Positions 47,164 through 57,286 of a stretch of 64,000 nucleotides of DNA are shown in pieces. The DNA lies in assembly GCF_028682635.1 (NCBI RefSeq), contig NZ_JANHLK010000004.1, positions 186,001 to 250,000 of the forward strand. The letters run 5' to 3'. Each line of letters starts with the position of its first letter. Within the stretch, counting starts at the first letter, position 1. Made by a program: the position numbers and the translations under genes. The stretch is from Pseudomonas putida. Lineage in GTDB: Bacteria; Pseudomonadota; Gammaproteobacteria; Pseudomonadales; Pseudomonadaceae. The notes below the pieces were generated by a model. It was not told where the DNA came from and searched no databases. It worked only from the letters and a program-made list of their open reading frames with translations.

Positions 47164-49692
47164 GTGTTGAAGAAAACCCTGTTCCAGTTGCACTGGTTTT
47201 TTGGCATCACTGCCGGACTGGTCCTGGCCCTGATGGGCATCACCGGTGCGACGGTCTCGTTTCAGGATGAGATCCTGTCCGCGCTGAACCCTTCCGTGTT
47301 GCAAGTCCAGAAGCAAGTCGCTGGCGTGCTGCCACCCGCCGATCTGGTGGAAAAGATCGAAGCGACGACGGGCATGAAAGTCGCAATGCTCTCGGTGGGC
47401 ATCGACAGCGACACTGCCGCCAAAGTGTTCTTCACTCCGCCAGCGGGCGAGCGGCGCGGCCCCATGCGTTACTTCGACCCCTACACCGGTGAACTGCTGG
47501 GCGACGCCACCGGCCAGGGCTTCTTCGGCCTGATGCTGCAACTGCACCGCTTCCTCGCCATGGGCGATACCGGTCGGCAGATCACCGGTGCCTGCACCCT
47601 GATCCTGGTGTTCTTCTGCCTGTCCGGCCTATACCTGCGCTGGCCTCGCCAGTGGAAAAGCTGGCGCGCCTGGCTGACCCTCGACTGGAAGAAAAAAGGC
47701 CGCAGCTTCAACTGGGACCTGCACTCGATTGCCGGCACCTGGTGCCTGGTGTTTTACCTCCTGGCCGCGTTGACCGGGCTGTCCTGGTCCTACGAGTGGT
47801 ACAACAAGGGCCTGACCCGATTGCTCTCCGATTCGCCACAGAACGAACGCGTGCGCGGCGGACGCGGCCCTGGGCCAAGCGGTCCGGCGCCGACGGCCGA
47901 TTATTCGGCGATGTGGAGCAGCATCTACAGCGCCGCCGGTCCCGACCTTAGCTTCTACAACACGCGCATGCCCCCCGTGGCCGGGCAACCGGCGACCGTT
48001 TTCTACCTGTTGAAAAACTCGCCCCACGACCGTGCGCTGAACCAGATCAGCCTCGACCCGGTGACCGGCGCGATCAAACGCCATGACCGCTACAGCGACA
48101 AGAGCGTCAAAGCGCAACTGCTGACCAGCATCTATGCGCTGCACGTGGGCAGCTACTTCGGCATCGTCGGACGCATCATCCTGACGCTCACGGCCTTGAG
48201 CATGCCGCTGTTCTTCATCACCGGCTGGCTGCTGTACCTGGATCGCCGGCGCAAGAAACGCCAGATCAAGGACGCCCGCAAAGGCCTGGCCCAACCCGCC
48301 GGCGACACCCCGGCATGGCTGATCGGTTTCGCCAGCCAGAGTGGCTTTGCCGAGCAACTGGCCTGGCAGACTGCCGGCCAGTTGCAGGCTGCTGGCCTGC
48401 CAGTCAACGTGCAGCCGTTGGCCACTGTCAGCGAGCAGGATCTGCAGGGCTCAAGCAATGCGCTGTTCGTGGTCAGTACCTTTGGTGACGGCGAAGCGCC
48501 GGACAGCGCCCGCGGTTTCGAGCGCAAGGTGCTGGGCCGGGCGTTGAGCCTCGAGAGCCTGAACTACGCTGTGCTTGGGCTCGGCGACCGGCAGTATCAG
48601 CACTTCTGCGGGTTCGCCCACCGCCTGCACAACTGGCTGGGCGAGCACGGCGGCAAGACCTTGTTCGCACCGGTGGAAGTCGACAGTGGCGACCCCTATG
48701 CCTTGCGTCACTGGCAGCAGCAACTCGGCCAGCTGACCGGCCAGGCGCCGATCGACACCTGGCAGGCCCCGCGATACGACAACTGGACCCTGACCCGTCG
48801 CGAGCTGCTCAACCCGGACAGCAGCGGTTCCCCGGTGTACCTGCTTGGCCTGGCCGCCCCCACCACCAGCAGTTGGCTGGCCGGTGACCTGGTGGAAGTG
48901 CTGCCACGCAATTGCCCTTGGGCCATCGAACACTTCCTCGACGGCCTGGGGATCGACGGCCGCGCCACGATTGAACTCGATGGCTTGGCGCAAACCCTGG
49001 AGCAGGCCCTCGCCGGTCGCCAACTGCCCGAGAACCGTACGCACCTGGTCGGCTTGCATGCCCAGGCGCTGGTGGATGCGCTGGTGCCGTTGGCGATGCG
49101 CGAGTACTCCATCGCCTCGATTGCCGCCGATGGTGTCCTGGAGCTGATCGTGCGCCAGGAGCTGCATCCCGATGGCAGCCTTGGCGTCGGTTCCGGCTGG
49201 CTGACCGAACACGCCCCCGTGGGCGGCAGCATCAGCCTGCGGGTGCGGCGCAACAGCGGCTTCCACCTGCCCAATGAACCGGTGCCGATGATCCTGCTGG
49301 GCAACGGCACCGGCCTCGCCGGCTTGCGCAGCCTGCTCAAGGCGCGCATCGCCGATGGCCAACAGCGTCACTGGCTGTTGTTCGGCGAGCGCAATCGTGA
49401 GCACGACTACCTGTGTCGCGATGAGCTGCAAGAGTGGTTGATTGCCGGCGATCTCGAGCGCCTGGACCTGGCGTTTTCCCGGGACCAGGCCGAGAAGATC
49501 TACGTGCAGGATCGCCTGCGCGAATCGGCCAATGAGCTGAAGAAATGGCTGGCGGACGGTGCGGTGATCTACATCTGCGGCAGCCTGCAGGGCATGGCCT
49601 CAGGCGTCGATCAAGTGCTCAACGATGTACTCGGCGCTGCCGAGGTCGAGCGCCTGATCGAACAGGGCCGCTACCGCCGCGACGTCTACTGA
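47164..49692 (+). CDS. PepSY-membrane sulfite reductase-like flavoprotein (probable siderophore-iron reductase)
   Basis: An 842-residue fusion. Residues 1-~380 are a PepSY_TM protein with four helices and conserved His in [13 protein letters not shown] and DLHSIAG, as in heme-bearing reductases. Residues ~390-520 are a flavodoxin ([38 protein letters not shown]). The rest is a ferredoxin-NADP reductase domain ([35 protein letters not shown]). The form resembles CysJ joined to a membrane part and suits Fe(III)-siderophore reduction. GTG start with AAGGCGA upstream; next to piuA, like PA4513 from memory. Confidence 0.88.
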   Translation: MLKKTLFQLHWFFGITAGLVLALMGITGATVSFQDEILSALNPSVLQVQKQVAGVLPPADLVEKIEATTGMKVAMLSVGIDSDTAAKVFFTPPAGERRGPMRYFDPYTGELLGDATGQGFFGLMLQLHRFLAMGDTGRQITGACTLILVFFCLSGLYLRWPRQWKSWRAWLTLDWKKKGRSFNWDLHSIAGTWCLVFYLLAALTGLSWSYEWYNKGLTRLLSDSPQNERVRGGRGPGPSGPAPTADYSAMWSSIYSAAGPDLSFYNTRMPPVAGQPATVFYLLKNSPHDRALNQISLDPVTGAIKRHDRYSDKSVKAQLLTSIYALHVGSYFGIVGRIILTLTALSMPLFFITGWLLYLDRRRKKRQIKDARKGLAQPAGDTPAWLIGFASQSGFAEQLAWQTAGQLQAAGLPVNVQPLATVSEQDLQGSSNALFVVSTFGDGEAPDSARGFERKVLGRALSLESLNYAVLGLGDRQYQHFCGFAHRLHNWLGEHGGKTLFAPVEVDSGDPYALRHWQQQLGQLTGQAPIDTWQAPRYDNWTLTRRELLNPDSSGSPVYLLGLAAPTTSSWLAGDLVEVLPRNCPWAIEHFLDGLGIDGRATIELDGLAQTLEQALAGRQLPENRTHLVGLHAQALVDALVPLAMREYSIASIAADGVLELIVRQELHPDGSLGVGSGWLTEHAPVGGSISLRVRRNSGFHLPNEPVPMILLGNGTGLAGLRSLLKARIADGQQRHWLLFGERNREHDYLCRDELQEWLIAGDLERLDLAFSRDQAEKIYVQDRLRESANELKKWLADGAVIYICGSLQGMASGVDQVLNDVLGAAEVERLIEQGRYRRDVY

Positions 49693-49704
49693 CCCCGCAC
49701 GTCC

Positions 49705-49784
49705 TTGTAGGAGCTGCCGCAGGCTGCGATCTTTTGATTTTTTTTCAACATCAAAAGATCGCAGCCTGCGGCAGCTCCTACAGG
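49705..49784. repeat. REP pair, GTAGGAGCTGCCGCAGGCTGCGATC type
   Basis: Nearly perfect 32-base inverted arms: TTGTAGGAGCTGCCGCAGGC plus TGCGATCTTTTGAT, and their complement ending at 49784. Lies between two convergent genes. Confidence 0.92.
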
Positions 49785-49802
49785 AGGATGGGATTGGTGT
49801 TG

Positions 49803-51344
49803 TTACAGAGGTTGCAACTTCTGCTCGAACACCGCCACCCCCTCCAGATCCCGCAACACCACACTCAACTCCCCGCTCTGCCCGTCGATGTTCACCTCGC
49901 CAAAAAACTGGAATCCGCCAAACGGCGACATGTTGTGCACCGGTGGCGCTTTCTCGAACACCACTTCAGGACCGAAGGTTCTGTCCAGCGTATCCGGGCC
50001 GAAGCTCCCCGCATTCAGCGGCCCCGCGACAAACTCCCAGAACGGTTCGAAGTCCTGGAACGCGGCACGGTCCGGGTGATAGTGATGCGCCGCGCAATAG
50101 TGCACCTCCGCCGTCAGCCAGACAAAATTGCGCACCTGCTGCGCCCGCAGAAAACCCAGCAGCTCGGCGATTTCCAGCTCCCGCCCCTGAGCCGGTCCGG
50201 GGTCACCGTTGGCCACCGCTTCCCAGCGCGTCACGCCGGGGCTGACCTTGCCATCCGGTGCGCCGAGGCCAATCGACATGTCAGCGGCGATGACTTTCCA
50301 TTGGGCCTTGGACGCTTTCAACGAAGCCTTCAGCCAGTCCAGTTGTTCGCGCCCAAGAAACGGCTTGGCATCGCCAAGGTTGGCGTCATTGGCCCCGCGA
50401 TAACTGCGCATGTCGAGCACGAACACATCGAGCAACGGGCCGTAACTAAGTTGACGATAAATCCGTTTGCCGCCCTCGGCGGACTGCCAGCGCATCGGTG
50501 CATATTCAAGCCAGGCCTGACGTCCACGACTGACCAGGCTGTGGATATCTTTGTTGGCGTAGCGCACACCCAGTGCTGTGCCCGGAGACCAGTTGTTCAC
50601 CACTTCGTGGTCATCCCATTGCCAGATCTGCGGGACTTCGGCGTTGAAGCGGCGGATGTTTTCGTCCATCAGGTTGTAGCGGTAATTGCCACGGAAATCG
50701 TCGAGGCTTTTGGCGACCCTGCTCTTCGCCTCGCTGGTAATGTTGCGCCACACCCGGCCGCCCTCGGTGAGGAGCTGCGCCGGTATCGGGCCGTCAGCAT
50801 AGATGGTGTCGCCGCTGTGGATAAAAAAGTCCGGCAGGCGCAGGCGCATCGCTTCGTAGATGCGCATGCCGCCGATGTCTGGATTGATACCGTAGCCCTG
50901 GCCAGCAGTGTCGCCGCTCCAGACGAAACGAATGTCGCGCCGGGTCTGGGGCACGCTGCGCAGGTGGCCGAACCACGGCTCGCTGGCGACGCCGCTCTGG
51001 GCGTCTTCGAATTGCACGCGATAGAAAATCGCCTGGTCGGCGGGCAGGCCGGTGAGATCGACCCGCGCCGTGAAGTCGCTGCGGGCGTCTGTCAGCGCCG
51101 AGACGAAGCGCCGGGGGTTGGGAAAAAGACTGCGGGTGTCCCACTCCACCACCATGCGTGCGGGGCGATCGCAGCGGCTCCAGACGATCGCTTTATCGCC
51201 CTGCAAGTCGCCGGACTGCACGCCATCGGTGAGTTGCGGACGATCCTTGACCGACGCGATCACCGCCGGTGCCAGGCTCGGCATCAACAAACCGGCACCG
51301 AGCGCCTGGATGACACGCCGCCGACCGGAGTCGAATTCGCTCAT
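49803..51344 (-). CDS. Tat-exported PhoD-like alkaline phosphatase
   Basis: A 513-residue member of the PhoD metallophosphatase family. The twin-arginine signal GRRRVIQALGAGLLMPSLAP is at the N-terminus. Metal-binding motifs are FVWSGDTAGQGYG, FFIHSGDTIYADG, WDDHEVVNNW and AEVHYCAAH. PhoD enzymes hydrolyse phosphodi- and monoesters in the periplasm, using Ca2+/Fe3+. ATG at 51344 with GGGAG upstream; the longer frame runs into a REP pair. Not in an operon. Confidence 0.91.
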   Translation of the reverse strand: MSEFDSGRRRVIQALGAGLLMPSLAPAVIASVKDRPQLTDGVQSGDLQGDKAIVWSRCDRPARMVVEWDTRSLFPNPRRFVSALTDARSDFTARVDLTGLPADQAIFYRVQFEDAQSGVASEPWFGHLRSVPQTRRDIRFVWSGDTAGQGYGINPDIGGMRIYEAMRLRLPDFFIHSGDTIYADGPIPAQLLTEGGRVWRNITSEAKSRVAKSLDDFRGNYRYNLMDENIRRFNAEVPQIWQWDDHEVVNNWSPGTALGVRYANKDIHSLVSRGRQAWLEYAPMRWQSAEGGKRIYRQLSYGPLLDVFVLDMRSYRGANDANLGDAKPFLGREQLDWLKASLKASKAQWKVIAADMSIGLGAPDGKVSPGVTRWEAVANGDPGPAQGRELEIAELLGFLRAQQVRNFVWLTAEVHYCAAHHYHPDRAAFQDFEPFWEFVAGPLNAGSFGPDTLDRTFGPEVVFEKAPPVHNMSPFGGFQFFGEVNIDGQSGELSVVLRDLEGVAVFEQKLQPL

Positions 51345-51360
51345 GGTGTTCTCCCGGAAA

Positions 51361-51438
51361 AAAGATCGCAGCCTTCGGCAGCTCCTACAGGGGAATGCAT
51401 TCCAATGTAGGAGCTGCCGAAGGCTGCGATCTTTTGAT
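51361..51438. repeat. REP pair, GTAGGAGCTGCCGAAGGCTGCGATC type
   Basis: Perfect inverted arms AAAGATCGCAGCCTTCGGCA and GCTCCTACA with a centre of about 15 bases. It ends right at the fruA stop codon and starts 17 bases from the phosphatase start. Confidence 0.92.
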
Positions 51439-53178
51439 CTATGCCTTGACGGGCTCCAACGCCAACTCCACCCCCTCCGGCCGCTTGACCAGCGCATACA
51501 CCACCGCCGTCAACAAACTCCCGGCAACAATCGCCAGCAGATACAGCAGCGCATGGTTGATCGCATTCGGAATCGCCAACACGAACAACCCGCCATGGGG
51601 CGCCATCAGCTTGCAGCCGAAGTACATCGACAACGCACCGGTCAGCGCACCGCCGGCAATGCTCGCCGGGATCACCCGCAGCGGGTCCTTCGCGGCAAAC
51701 GGAATTGCGCCTTCGGAGATGAAGCACAGCCCCAGCACCAGCGCCGCCTTACCCGCCTCGCGTTCAGTCTGGGCGAACTTGCGCCGGGCGATGAAAGTGG
51801 CGATGCCCAGGCCGATCGGCGGCACCATGCCGGCGGCCATTGTCGCCGCCATCGGTGCATAACTCGACGACGCCAGCAACCCGACCGAAAACGCATAGGC
51901 AGCCTTGTTGATCGGCCCGCCGAGGTCGACGCACATCATGCCGCCCAGCAACACGCCGAGCAGAATCGCGTTGGTGGTGCCCATGCTGTCGAGGAAGTGC
52001 GTAAGCCCGGCGAGCATGCCCGCCACCGGTTTGCCGACCACGTAGATCATCACCAGGCCGGTGAACAGGCTCGCCAGCAACGGGATGATCAGGATCGGTT
52101 TCAGTGCCTCAAGACTCTGCGGCAACCGTGCATAACGATTGATCGCCTGCGCCGCGTAACCGGCGATAAAACCGGCGATGATCCCGCCGATGAACCCGGC
52201 GCCCAGGGTACTCGCCAGCAACCCGCCAATCATCCCCGGCGCCAGGCCCGGACGGTCGGCAATCGAGTAGGCGATATAACCCGCCAACAACGGCACCATC
52301 AGCTTGAACGCAGTCTCGCCGCCGATCTGCATCAGCGCCGCCGCCAGCGTCCCCTCTTCCTTGAACGCGGTAATGCCGAACACGAACGACAAGGCGATCA
52401 TCAAGCCGCCCGCCACCACCATCGGCAACATGAACGACACGCCGGTCAGCAGGTGTTTGTAGACGCCGGTCTTCTCTTGCCTGGCTGGCCCCTTGGCACC
52501 GGTCGAGGCGGTTTCCTGCTTGCCTTCGGCCAGCGCTTTATTCAGCGTTGCCTCAGCCTGCTTGAGAGCAATGCCGGTGCCGCAACGGTAAATCTTCTTG
52601 CCGGCAAAACGATCGGTGGCGACTTCGATGTCCGCCGCCAGCAGTACCACATCGGCGTCGGCAATCGCGTCGCTGCTCAGCGGGTTGCGTGCGCCGACCG
52701 AGCCCTGGGTTTCCACCTGCAAGTCATAGCCCAGGCGCTTGGCCGCTTGCTGCAAGGCTTCGGCCGCCATGAAGGTGTGGGCGACACCGGTCGGACAGGC
52801 CGTCACGGCAACCAGTCGCGGCGCGTTCTTGACCACGGCCACCGGCTCGACCACGGCTTGAGGTGCGACATACACCTGAGCCTCTTCAGCGCCACGACGC
52901 AGCACCGCTTCGACATCTTGCAGCGCCTGGGCCGGGGTGCTCTGGAACAAGCGCTTGCCGACGAAGCGCGACATATCCACAGGCGCGCTGGTCACCAGCA
53001 ACACCCATTCGGCCGCGTCGATCGTGGCCGCCGACAATTGCCGTTCGGGGTGCGCCGCATCGCTGATCTCGACACTGGTGCTCCAGCCCTGACGCTGGGC
53101 CGCCGCATCGAGCAAGCGGGCACACAGCACACTGGTGACCATGCCGTTCGGGCAGGCAGTAACAATGGCTAACTTCAT
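51439..53178 (-). CDS. fruA: Fructose PTS permease EIIB'BC
   Basis: A 579-residue fructose permease. A degenerate B' domain (residues 1-100, with Cys9 in VTACPNGMV) precedes the B domain with phospho-Cys128 in VTACPTGVAHTFMAAEAL; the C domain (about 235-579) has some eight helices and conserved GGLMIALSF and GGPINKAAYAFS. It takes phosphate from FruB and imports fructose as fructose 1-phosphate. ATG chosen with AGAGGG upstream. Third gene of fruBKA. Confidence 0.96.
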   Translation of the reverse strand: MKLAIVTACPNGMVTSVLCARLLDAAAQRQGWSTSVEISDAAHPERQLSAATIDAAEWVLLVTSAPVDMSRFVGKRLFQSTPAQALQDVEAVLRRGAEEAQVYVAPQAVVEPVAVVKNAPRLVAVTACPTGVAHTFMAAEALQQAAKRLGYDLQVETQGSVGARNPLSSDAIADADVVLLAADIEVATDRFAGKKIYRCGTGIALKQAEATLNKALAEGKQETASTGAKGPARQEKTGVYKHLLTGVSFMLPMVVAGGLMIALSFVFGITAFKEEGTLAAALMQIGGETAFKLMVPLLAGYIAYSIADRPGLAPGMIGGLLASTLGAGFIGGIIAGFIAGYAAQAINRYARLPQSLEALKPILIIPLLASLFTGLVMIYVVGKPVAGMLAGLTHFLDSMGTTNAILLGVLLGGMMCVDLGGPINKAAYAFSVGLLASSSYAPMAATMAAGMVPPIGLGIATFIARRKFAQTEREAGKAALVLGLCFISEGAIPFAAKDPLRVIPASIAGGALTGALSMYFGCKLMAPHGGLFVLAIPNAINHALLYLLAIVAGSLLTAVVYALVKRPEGVELALEPVKA

Positions 53179-53189
53179 GACCAACCCTC

Positions 53190-54131
53190 TTATTGTTCTG
53201 TCAGGGGGCGCACGCGCACACCCTGTTCGAGCTGCGCCAGTTGCGCCGCATCGCTGATACCGAAACCGATCTGGGTGACCGCCATCGCGGCGATCGCCGT
53301 GGCTGTGCGCAACGTCTGCTCCGGCGTGTCGGCGCTGACCAGGCCATGCAGCATGCCGGCCAGCAGCGAATCACCCGCTCCGACCGTGCTGGCGACACTG
53401 ACTTTGGGGGGCGTGGCGTGCAACGCCGATCCGACACTGAACCAGTTCACGCCTTCAGCGCCGTGGGAGATCACCACATGTTCAATGCCTTGGCCGTGCA
53501 GACGGCTGGCGGCTTGCGCCTGGGCCATCACCGACACCACCTCGCCACCGAGCACTTCAGCCAGCTCCTCGGCATTGGGCTTGATCAACCATGGACCGGC
53601 CTTGAGCGCGGCACGCAAGGCCGGCCCACTGGTGTCGAGGGCCACCTTCAGGCCCAGGCCTTTCAAGCGCACGATCAACGCCTGCAACCACTGCGGGCTG
53701 ATGCCCTGGGGCAGGCTGCCGGCCACCACGACCGCGTCATGCCCAGGTGCAATCCGCTCGAGTCGCTCGAGCAAGGCCTGCTGCGCCTCAGCACTGACCA
53801 GCGGTCCCGGCCCATTGAGGTCGGTGATGCGCCCATCGCTTTCCGCCAGTTTGATATTGCTGCGTGTCTCACCGGGAACCCGGATAAAGGCATCGACAAA
53901 ACCGCGTTTGGAGAACAGGGTTTCAAACGCCTGCGGATTGTCTTCGCCGAGGAAGCCGCTGACCGTCAGTTGATGCCCCAGGTCTGCCAGCACTTGCGCC
54001 ACGTTCACCCCTTTGCCGGCGGCGTGGGTGTGCATGGCGTCGCTGCGGTTGACCTGACCGGCCTCCAGGCGCGACAACTCGACCGTAAGGTCTAGCGCAG
54101 GGTTCAGGGTCAGGGTCAGAATCTTGGCCAT
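53190..54131 (-). CDS. fruK: 1-Phosphofructokinase
   Basis: A 313-residue PfkB-family kinase turning fructose 1-phosphate into fructose 1,6-bisphosphate. The two PfkB signatures are seen: AAGKGVNVAQVLADLG near residue 37 and VASTVGAGDSLLAGML, with the catalytic Asp, near residue 250. The start shares one base with the fruB stop (TAATG). Confidence 0.96.
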   Translation of the reverse strand: MAKILTLTLNPALDLTVELSRLEAGQVNRSDAMHTHAAGKGVNVAQVLADLGHQLTVSGFLGEDNPQAFETLFSKRGFVDAFIRVPGETRSNIKLAESDGRITDLNGPGPLVSAEAQQALLERLERIAPGHDAVVVAGSLPQGISPQWLQALIVRLKGLGLKVALDTSGPALRAALKAGPWLIKPNAEELAEVLGGEVVSVMAQAQAASRLHGQGIEHVVISHGAEGVNWFSVGSALHATPPKVSVASTVGAGDSLLAGMLHGLVSADTPEQTLRTATAIAAMAVTQIGFGISDAAQLAQLEQGVRVRPLTEQ

Positions 54132-56992
54132 TACAGGGCCTCCACTAATTCACGTACTTCATTGGCGCTGCCCACGAGCAGGGCTTGTTGGGCCAGCGTG
54201 CGGGCCTGGGCGAGACTGAGCTCGCGAATTCGCGCCTTGACCTCGGCAATGCTGCGCCCGCCGACACTGAGCTCATCCACACCCAGGCCGACCAGCACCG
54301 GCACCGCCAGCGGATCGGCCGCCAGCTCGCCGCACACGCCCACCCACTTGCCATGGGCATGGGCCGCGCGCACGGTGATGTCGATCAGTTGCAGCACCGC
54401 CGGATGCAAGCCATCCGCCTGGGCCGACAAGGTCGGATGGCCACGGTCGATGGCCAGGGTGTATTGCGTCAGGTCATTGGTGCCGACGCTGAAAAAATCG
54501 ACTTCCCTGGCCAGCACCGGCGCCAGCAAGGCGGCCGATGGCACTTCGATCATGATCCCCAATTGCAGGTCCGCCACCGGTATTTCCAGGCGCAGGCGCT
54601 CGGTCATGTCCCGGGCCTGGCGCCACTCGTCGACGCTGCCGACCATCGGGAACATGATCCGCAGCGGACGGTTGTCGGCGGCGCGCAGCAAGGCGCGCAA
54701 CTGCGCTTCCATGATCTGCGGCCGTTGCAGGGTCAAGCGAATGCCGCGCACGCCGAGGAACGGGTTTTCTTCCTTGGCGATCGGCCAATACGGCAGCGGT
54801 TTATCGCCGCCCACATCCAGAGTGCGCACCACCAGCGGCCGACCGGCCAGGCCATCGAGCACGCGGCGGTATTCGGCTTCCTGGGTCGCCTCGTCCGGCG
54901 CTTGCGGGTGGGCCATGAAAATCAGCTCGGTGCGCAGCAGACCGATGCCTTCGGCGCCCTGCTCCACCGCGCTGGTGACGCCGGCGCTTTCGCCGATGTT
55001 GGCGAACACTTCGACGGCGTGACCGTCGGTGGTCAACGCCGGTTGATGGCGTTGCTCGGCGGCGGCTTTCAGGCGTTGTTCGCGGGTGTCGCGCTCTACG
55101 GTGGCGCGTTGCAACGTGGCGGCATCAGCGTCTACATGCAGGCGACCGCGCTGGCCATCGATCAACAACGGCGTACCCGGCGCCAGCAGCAACACCGCGG
55201 CACCGGCGCCGACCAGCGCTGGAATCCCCAGGGCCCGTGCCACAATCGCGCTGTGGGCGGTGGCGCCACCCCGGGCGGTGAGAATGCCGGCGACCCGGGT
55301 CGGATCAAGCCGCGCCACGTCGGACGGACCGACTTCGTCCATCACCAGAATGTACGGTTGTTCAGGTTCACTCAGGGTTTCGACACCACTGAGTTGCGCC
55401 AGCACCCGTCGACCGATATCACGCAGGTCGGCGGCGCGCTCGGCGAGCAGGGCGTCCTGCAAGGATTCCTGTTGCCGGGCGGCGGCTTCGATCACCGACA
55501 TCCACGCCGCTTCCGCGCTTTCGCCCTGCTTGAGACGGGTGTCGACTTCATCGGTCAATTCCGGATCGTCGAGCATTTCCTGGTGGGTGATGAAAATCTC
55601 GCGGATAGCCTTGGCCTTGCTGCGCTCGATCAAGCCGCCGATGTCCTGGCGAACGTGCGCCAACGCTTGCTTGAGACGCTCACGCTCGATGCCGGCGGAT
55701 TCTCCGCGCAGCGGGTAATCGATGGTTTGCAGCACCTGGATATGCGCCGGGCCGATGGCGATTCCCGGGGCGGCCGCGATGGCCTGCACCAGACTGCCGG
55801 ACGCCGGGGCGAGCAGCACCTGGGCCACCTCGACAATCTCTTCACGCGGCTGACTCATCGGTGGCAGCGGCTCGACTTCTTCACCAAGGCCTTCTTCGAT
55901 GGCGGCCAACAAGGCGGGCAAGGCGTCGGCAGCAATGCCTGGCTCGGCGATGATTTCCAGCACCTGGCCACGACGGGCGCCGAGGCTGAGCAGTTTGCTC
56001 AGGCTCTTGACCGACACCGCGCTGTCCTGGCCATCGACGATGCGGACACGAATCTCACCCTCAAAACTCTTCGCCAGTTGCGCGAGGATTTTCGCCGGAC
56101 GGGCATGCAGGCCGTGGGCGTTGGCCAGCGTTATGCGCGCGCTCGGCCAATCGGCTGGCAGCTCACCACCCAGCACTTCCAGCACGGCGCGGCAACTGGT
56201 GGCGCGGCCTAACTCATGGCCGCGACCTTCTATCAGCAACGCACACAGCCGTTCGAGCAACGCTTGATGGGCCTCGCCAAGACTGGCCAGACAAAATAAA
56301 CCGTTCAGCGGTTGGCCGAGGTAACGCAGCGGTTTGTCCGGGGTGACGAACGCCAGGCCCGGGCGCTTGACCGTTTGCTCACTGTGCAGCCACCACAGGC
56401 CATCGCCCAGCGGCAGCGCTTCAACCTGCTGCAACACGGCGGAGAAACCGTTGCTGACGCAGTCGGCCTGACGCAGCAAACGCGCGCCGCGCCAGACCAA
56501 CTCCTCGAAATCTTCGGCGGCAACGCCCAGGCCGATCATCTGCGCATCCAGCGCCAGCTCCTGCGGCGCCCCTTGCAGCAATTTCAGCAGGGCCTCGGCG
56601 GAACCGGCGCGGCGCAAGGCCTGGCCCAGATCAGTTTCACCGAGGGCACGGGTCAGCAGTTGCAACAGGCGCAGGTGTTCGTCGGACTTGGCGGCAATAC
56701 CAATCGCCAGGTAGACAATCTGTCTGTCGCCCCAGTCCACGCCGTCGGGGAATTGCATCAGGCGTACGCCTGTGGAAAACACCTGATCGCGGGTTTCGGG
56801 CGTACCGTGGGGGATGGCAATACCTTGACCGAGAAAGGTCGAGCCCTGGGCTTCGCGTGCCTGCAAGCCGGCGAGGTAGCCCTCGTCAACCAGGCCATCG
56901 GCAACCAGGTGCCGGGCCAGCAGTTGCAGCGCGGCGGACTTATCCACAGCCGACTGGCCCATGGATATCTGCTCTATGGTGAGCTCGAGCAT
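54131..56992 (-). CDS. fruB: Fructose PTS multiphosphoryl transfer protein (EIIA-HPr-EI)
   Basis: A 953-residue phosphotransfer chain. EIIA-Fru is at residues 1-~145 with His62 (IAIPHGTPE); a pseudo-IIA linker follows at about 150-275; HPr (about 285-370) has His296 in NAHGLHARPA; EI (about 400-953) has active His580 in TARGGATAHSAIVAR and the PEP site SVGTNDLTQYTLAIDRG. Phosphate passes PEP-EI-HPr-IIA and on to FruA. Start at ATG 56992 with AGGAG ten bases before; the longer GTG start is not needed. First gene of fruBKA. Confidence 0.96.
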   Translation of the reverse strand: MLELTIEQISMGQSAVDKSAALQLLARHLVADGLVDEGYLAGLQAREAQGSTFLGQGIAIPHGTPETRDQVFSTGVRLMQFPDGVDWGDRQIVYLAIGIAAKSDEHLRLLQLLTRALGETDLGQALRRAGSAEALLKLLQGAPQELALDAQMIGLGVAAEDFEELVWRGARLLRQADCVSNGFSAVLQQVEALPLGDGLWWLHSEQTVKRPGLAFVTPDKPLRYLGQPLNGLFCLASLGEAHQALLERLCALLIEGRGHELGRATSCRAVLEVLGGELPADWPSARITLANAHGLHARPAKILAQLAKSFEGEIRVRIVDGQDSAVSVKSLSKLLSLGARRGQVLEIIAEPGIAADALPALLAAIEEGLGEEVEPLPPMSQPREEIVEVAQVLLAPASGSLVQAIAAAPGIAIGPAHIQVLQTIDYPLRGESAGIERERLKQALAHVRQDIGGLIERSKAKAIREIFITHQEMLDDPELTDEVDTRLKQGESAEAAWMSVIEAAARQQESLQDALLAERAADLRDIGRRVLAQLSGVETLSEPEQPYILVMDEVGPSDVARLDPTRVAGILTARGGATAHSAIVARALGIPALVGAGAAVLLLAPGTPLLIDGQRGRLHVDADAATLQRATVERDTREQRLKAAAEQRHQPALTTDGHAVEVFANIGESAGVTSAVEQGAEGIGLLRTELIFMAHPQAPDEATQEAEYRRVLDGLAGRPLVVRTLDVGGDKPLPYWPIAKEENPFLGVRGIRLTLQRPQIMEAQLRALLRAADNRPLRIMFPMVGSVDEWRQARDMTERLRLEIPVADLQLGIMIEVPSAALLAPVLAREVDFFSVGTNDLTQYTLAIDRGHPTLSAQADGLHPAVLQLIDITVRAAHAHGKWVGVCGELAADPLAVPVLVGLGVDELSVGGRSIAEVKARIRELSLAQARTLAQQALLVGSANEVRELVEAL

Positions 56993-57034
56993 GCTTTCTC
57001 CTGTTGGCACCCTTGGGGCGCCAGGTATTGTTTT

Positions 57035-57045
57035 TGAATGATTCA
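57035..57045. promoter_or_regulatory. Short palindrome TGAATGATTCA upstream of fruB
   Basis: An 11-base perfect palindrome 43-53 bases before fruB. It resembles the outer bases of the FruR site at 57131 but has a one-base-shorter centre. May be a second contact site or coincidence. Confidence 0.3.
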
Positions 57046-57130
57046 GCTTAGGCCTTTGTCTTTAAACAATCTTTGGTGGTTTCGCGGCAGAACCGGCCAA
57101 AGCAGCCATTAATGTAGAAAATACGCTTGC

Positions 57131-57142
57131 TGAATCGTTTAA
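57131..57142. promoter_or_regulatory. Probable FruR operator between fruB and fruR
   Basis: TGAATCGTTTAA (complement TTAAACGATTCA) differs by one base from the P. putida FruR operator as I recall it (TTAAACGTTTCA) and has the usual Cra-type shape. It lies 139-150 bases before fruB and about 145 before fruR. Confidence 0.65.
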
Positions 57143-57286
57143 TCTAGAGTGATTGGCACGTTACTCGATAATGTTGCATCGTTGAAGCCCAACTTGTCGG
57201 ATGCGTTGTGACAAAGGTCGCCTGCCTGAATCGGGTAGGATTGGTGAAAATGTCGAGGCAACCTCGAGAAAACAAGGAATAGCGGG

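Noticed and set aside
57151..57178. Possible sigma-54 promoter (TGGCACG ... TTGCA) upstream of fruR
   Set aside because: The spacing between the two elements is about 13 bases instead of the required five.
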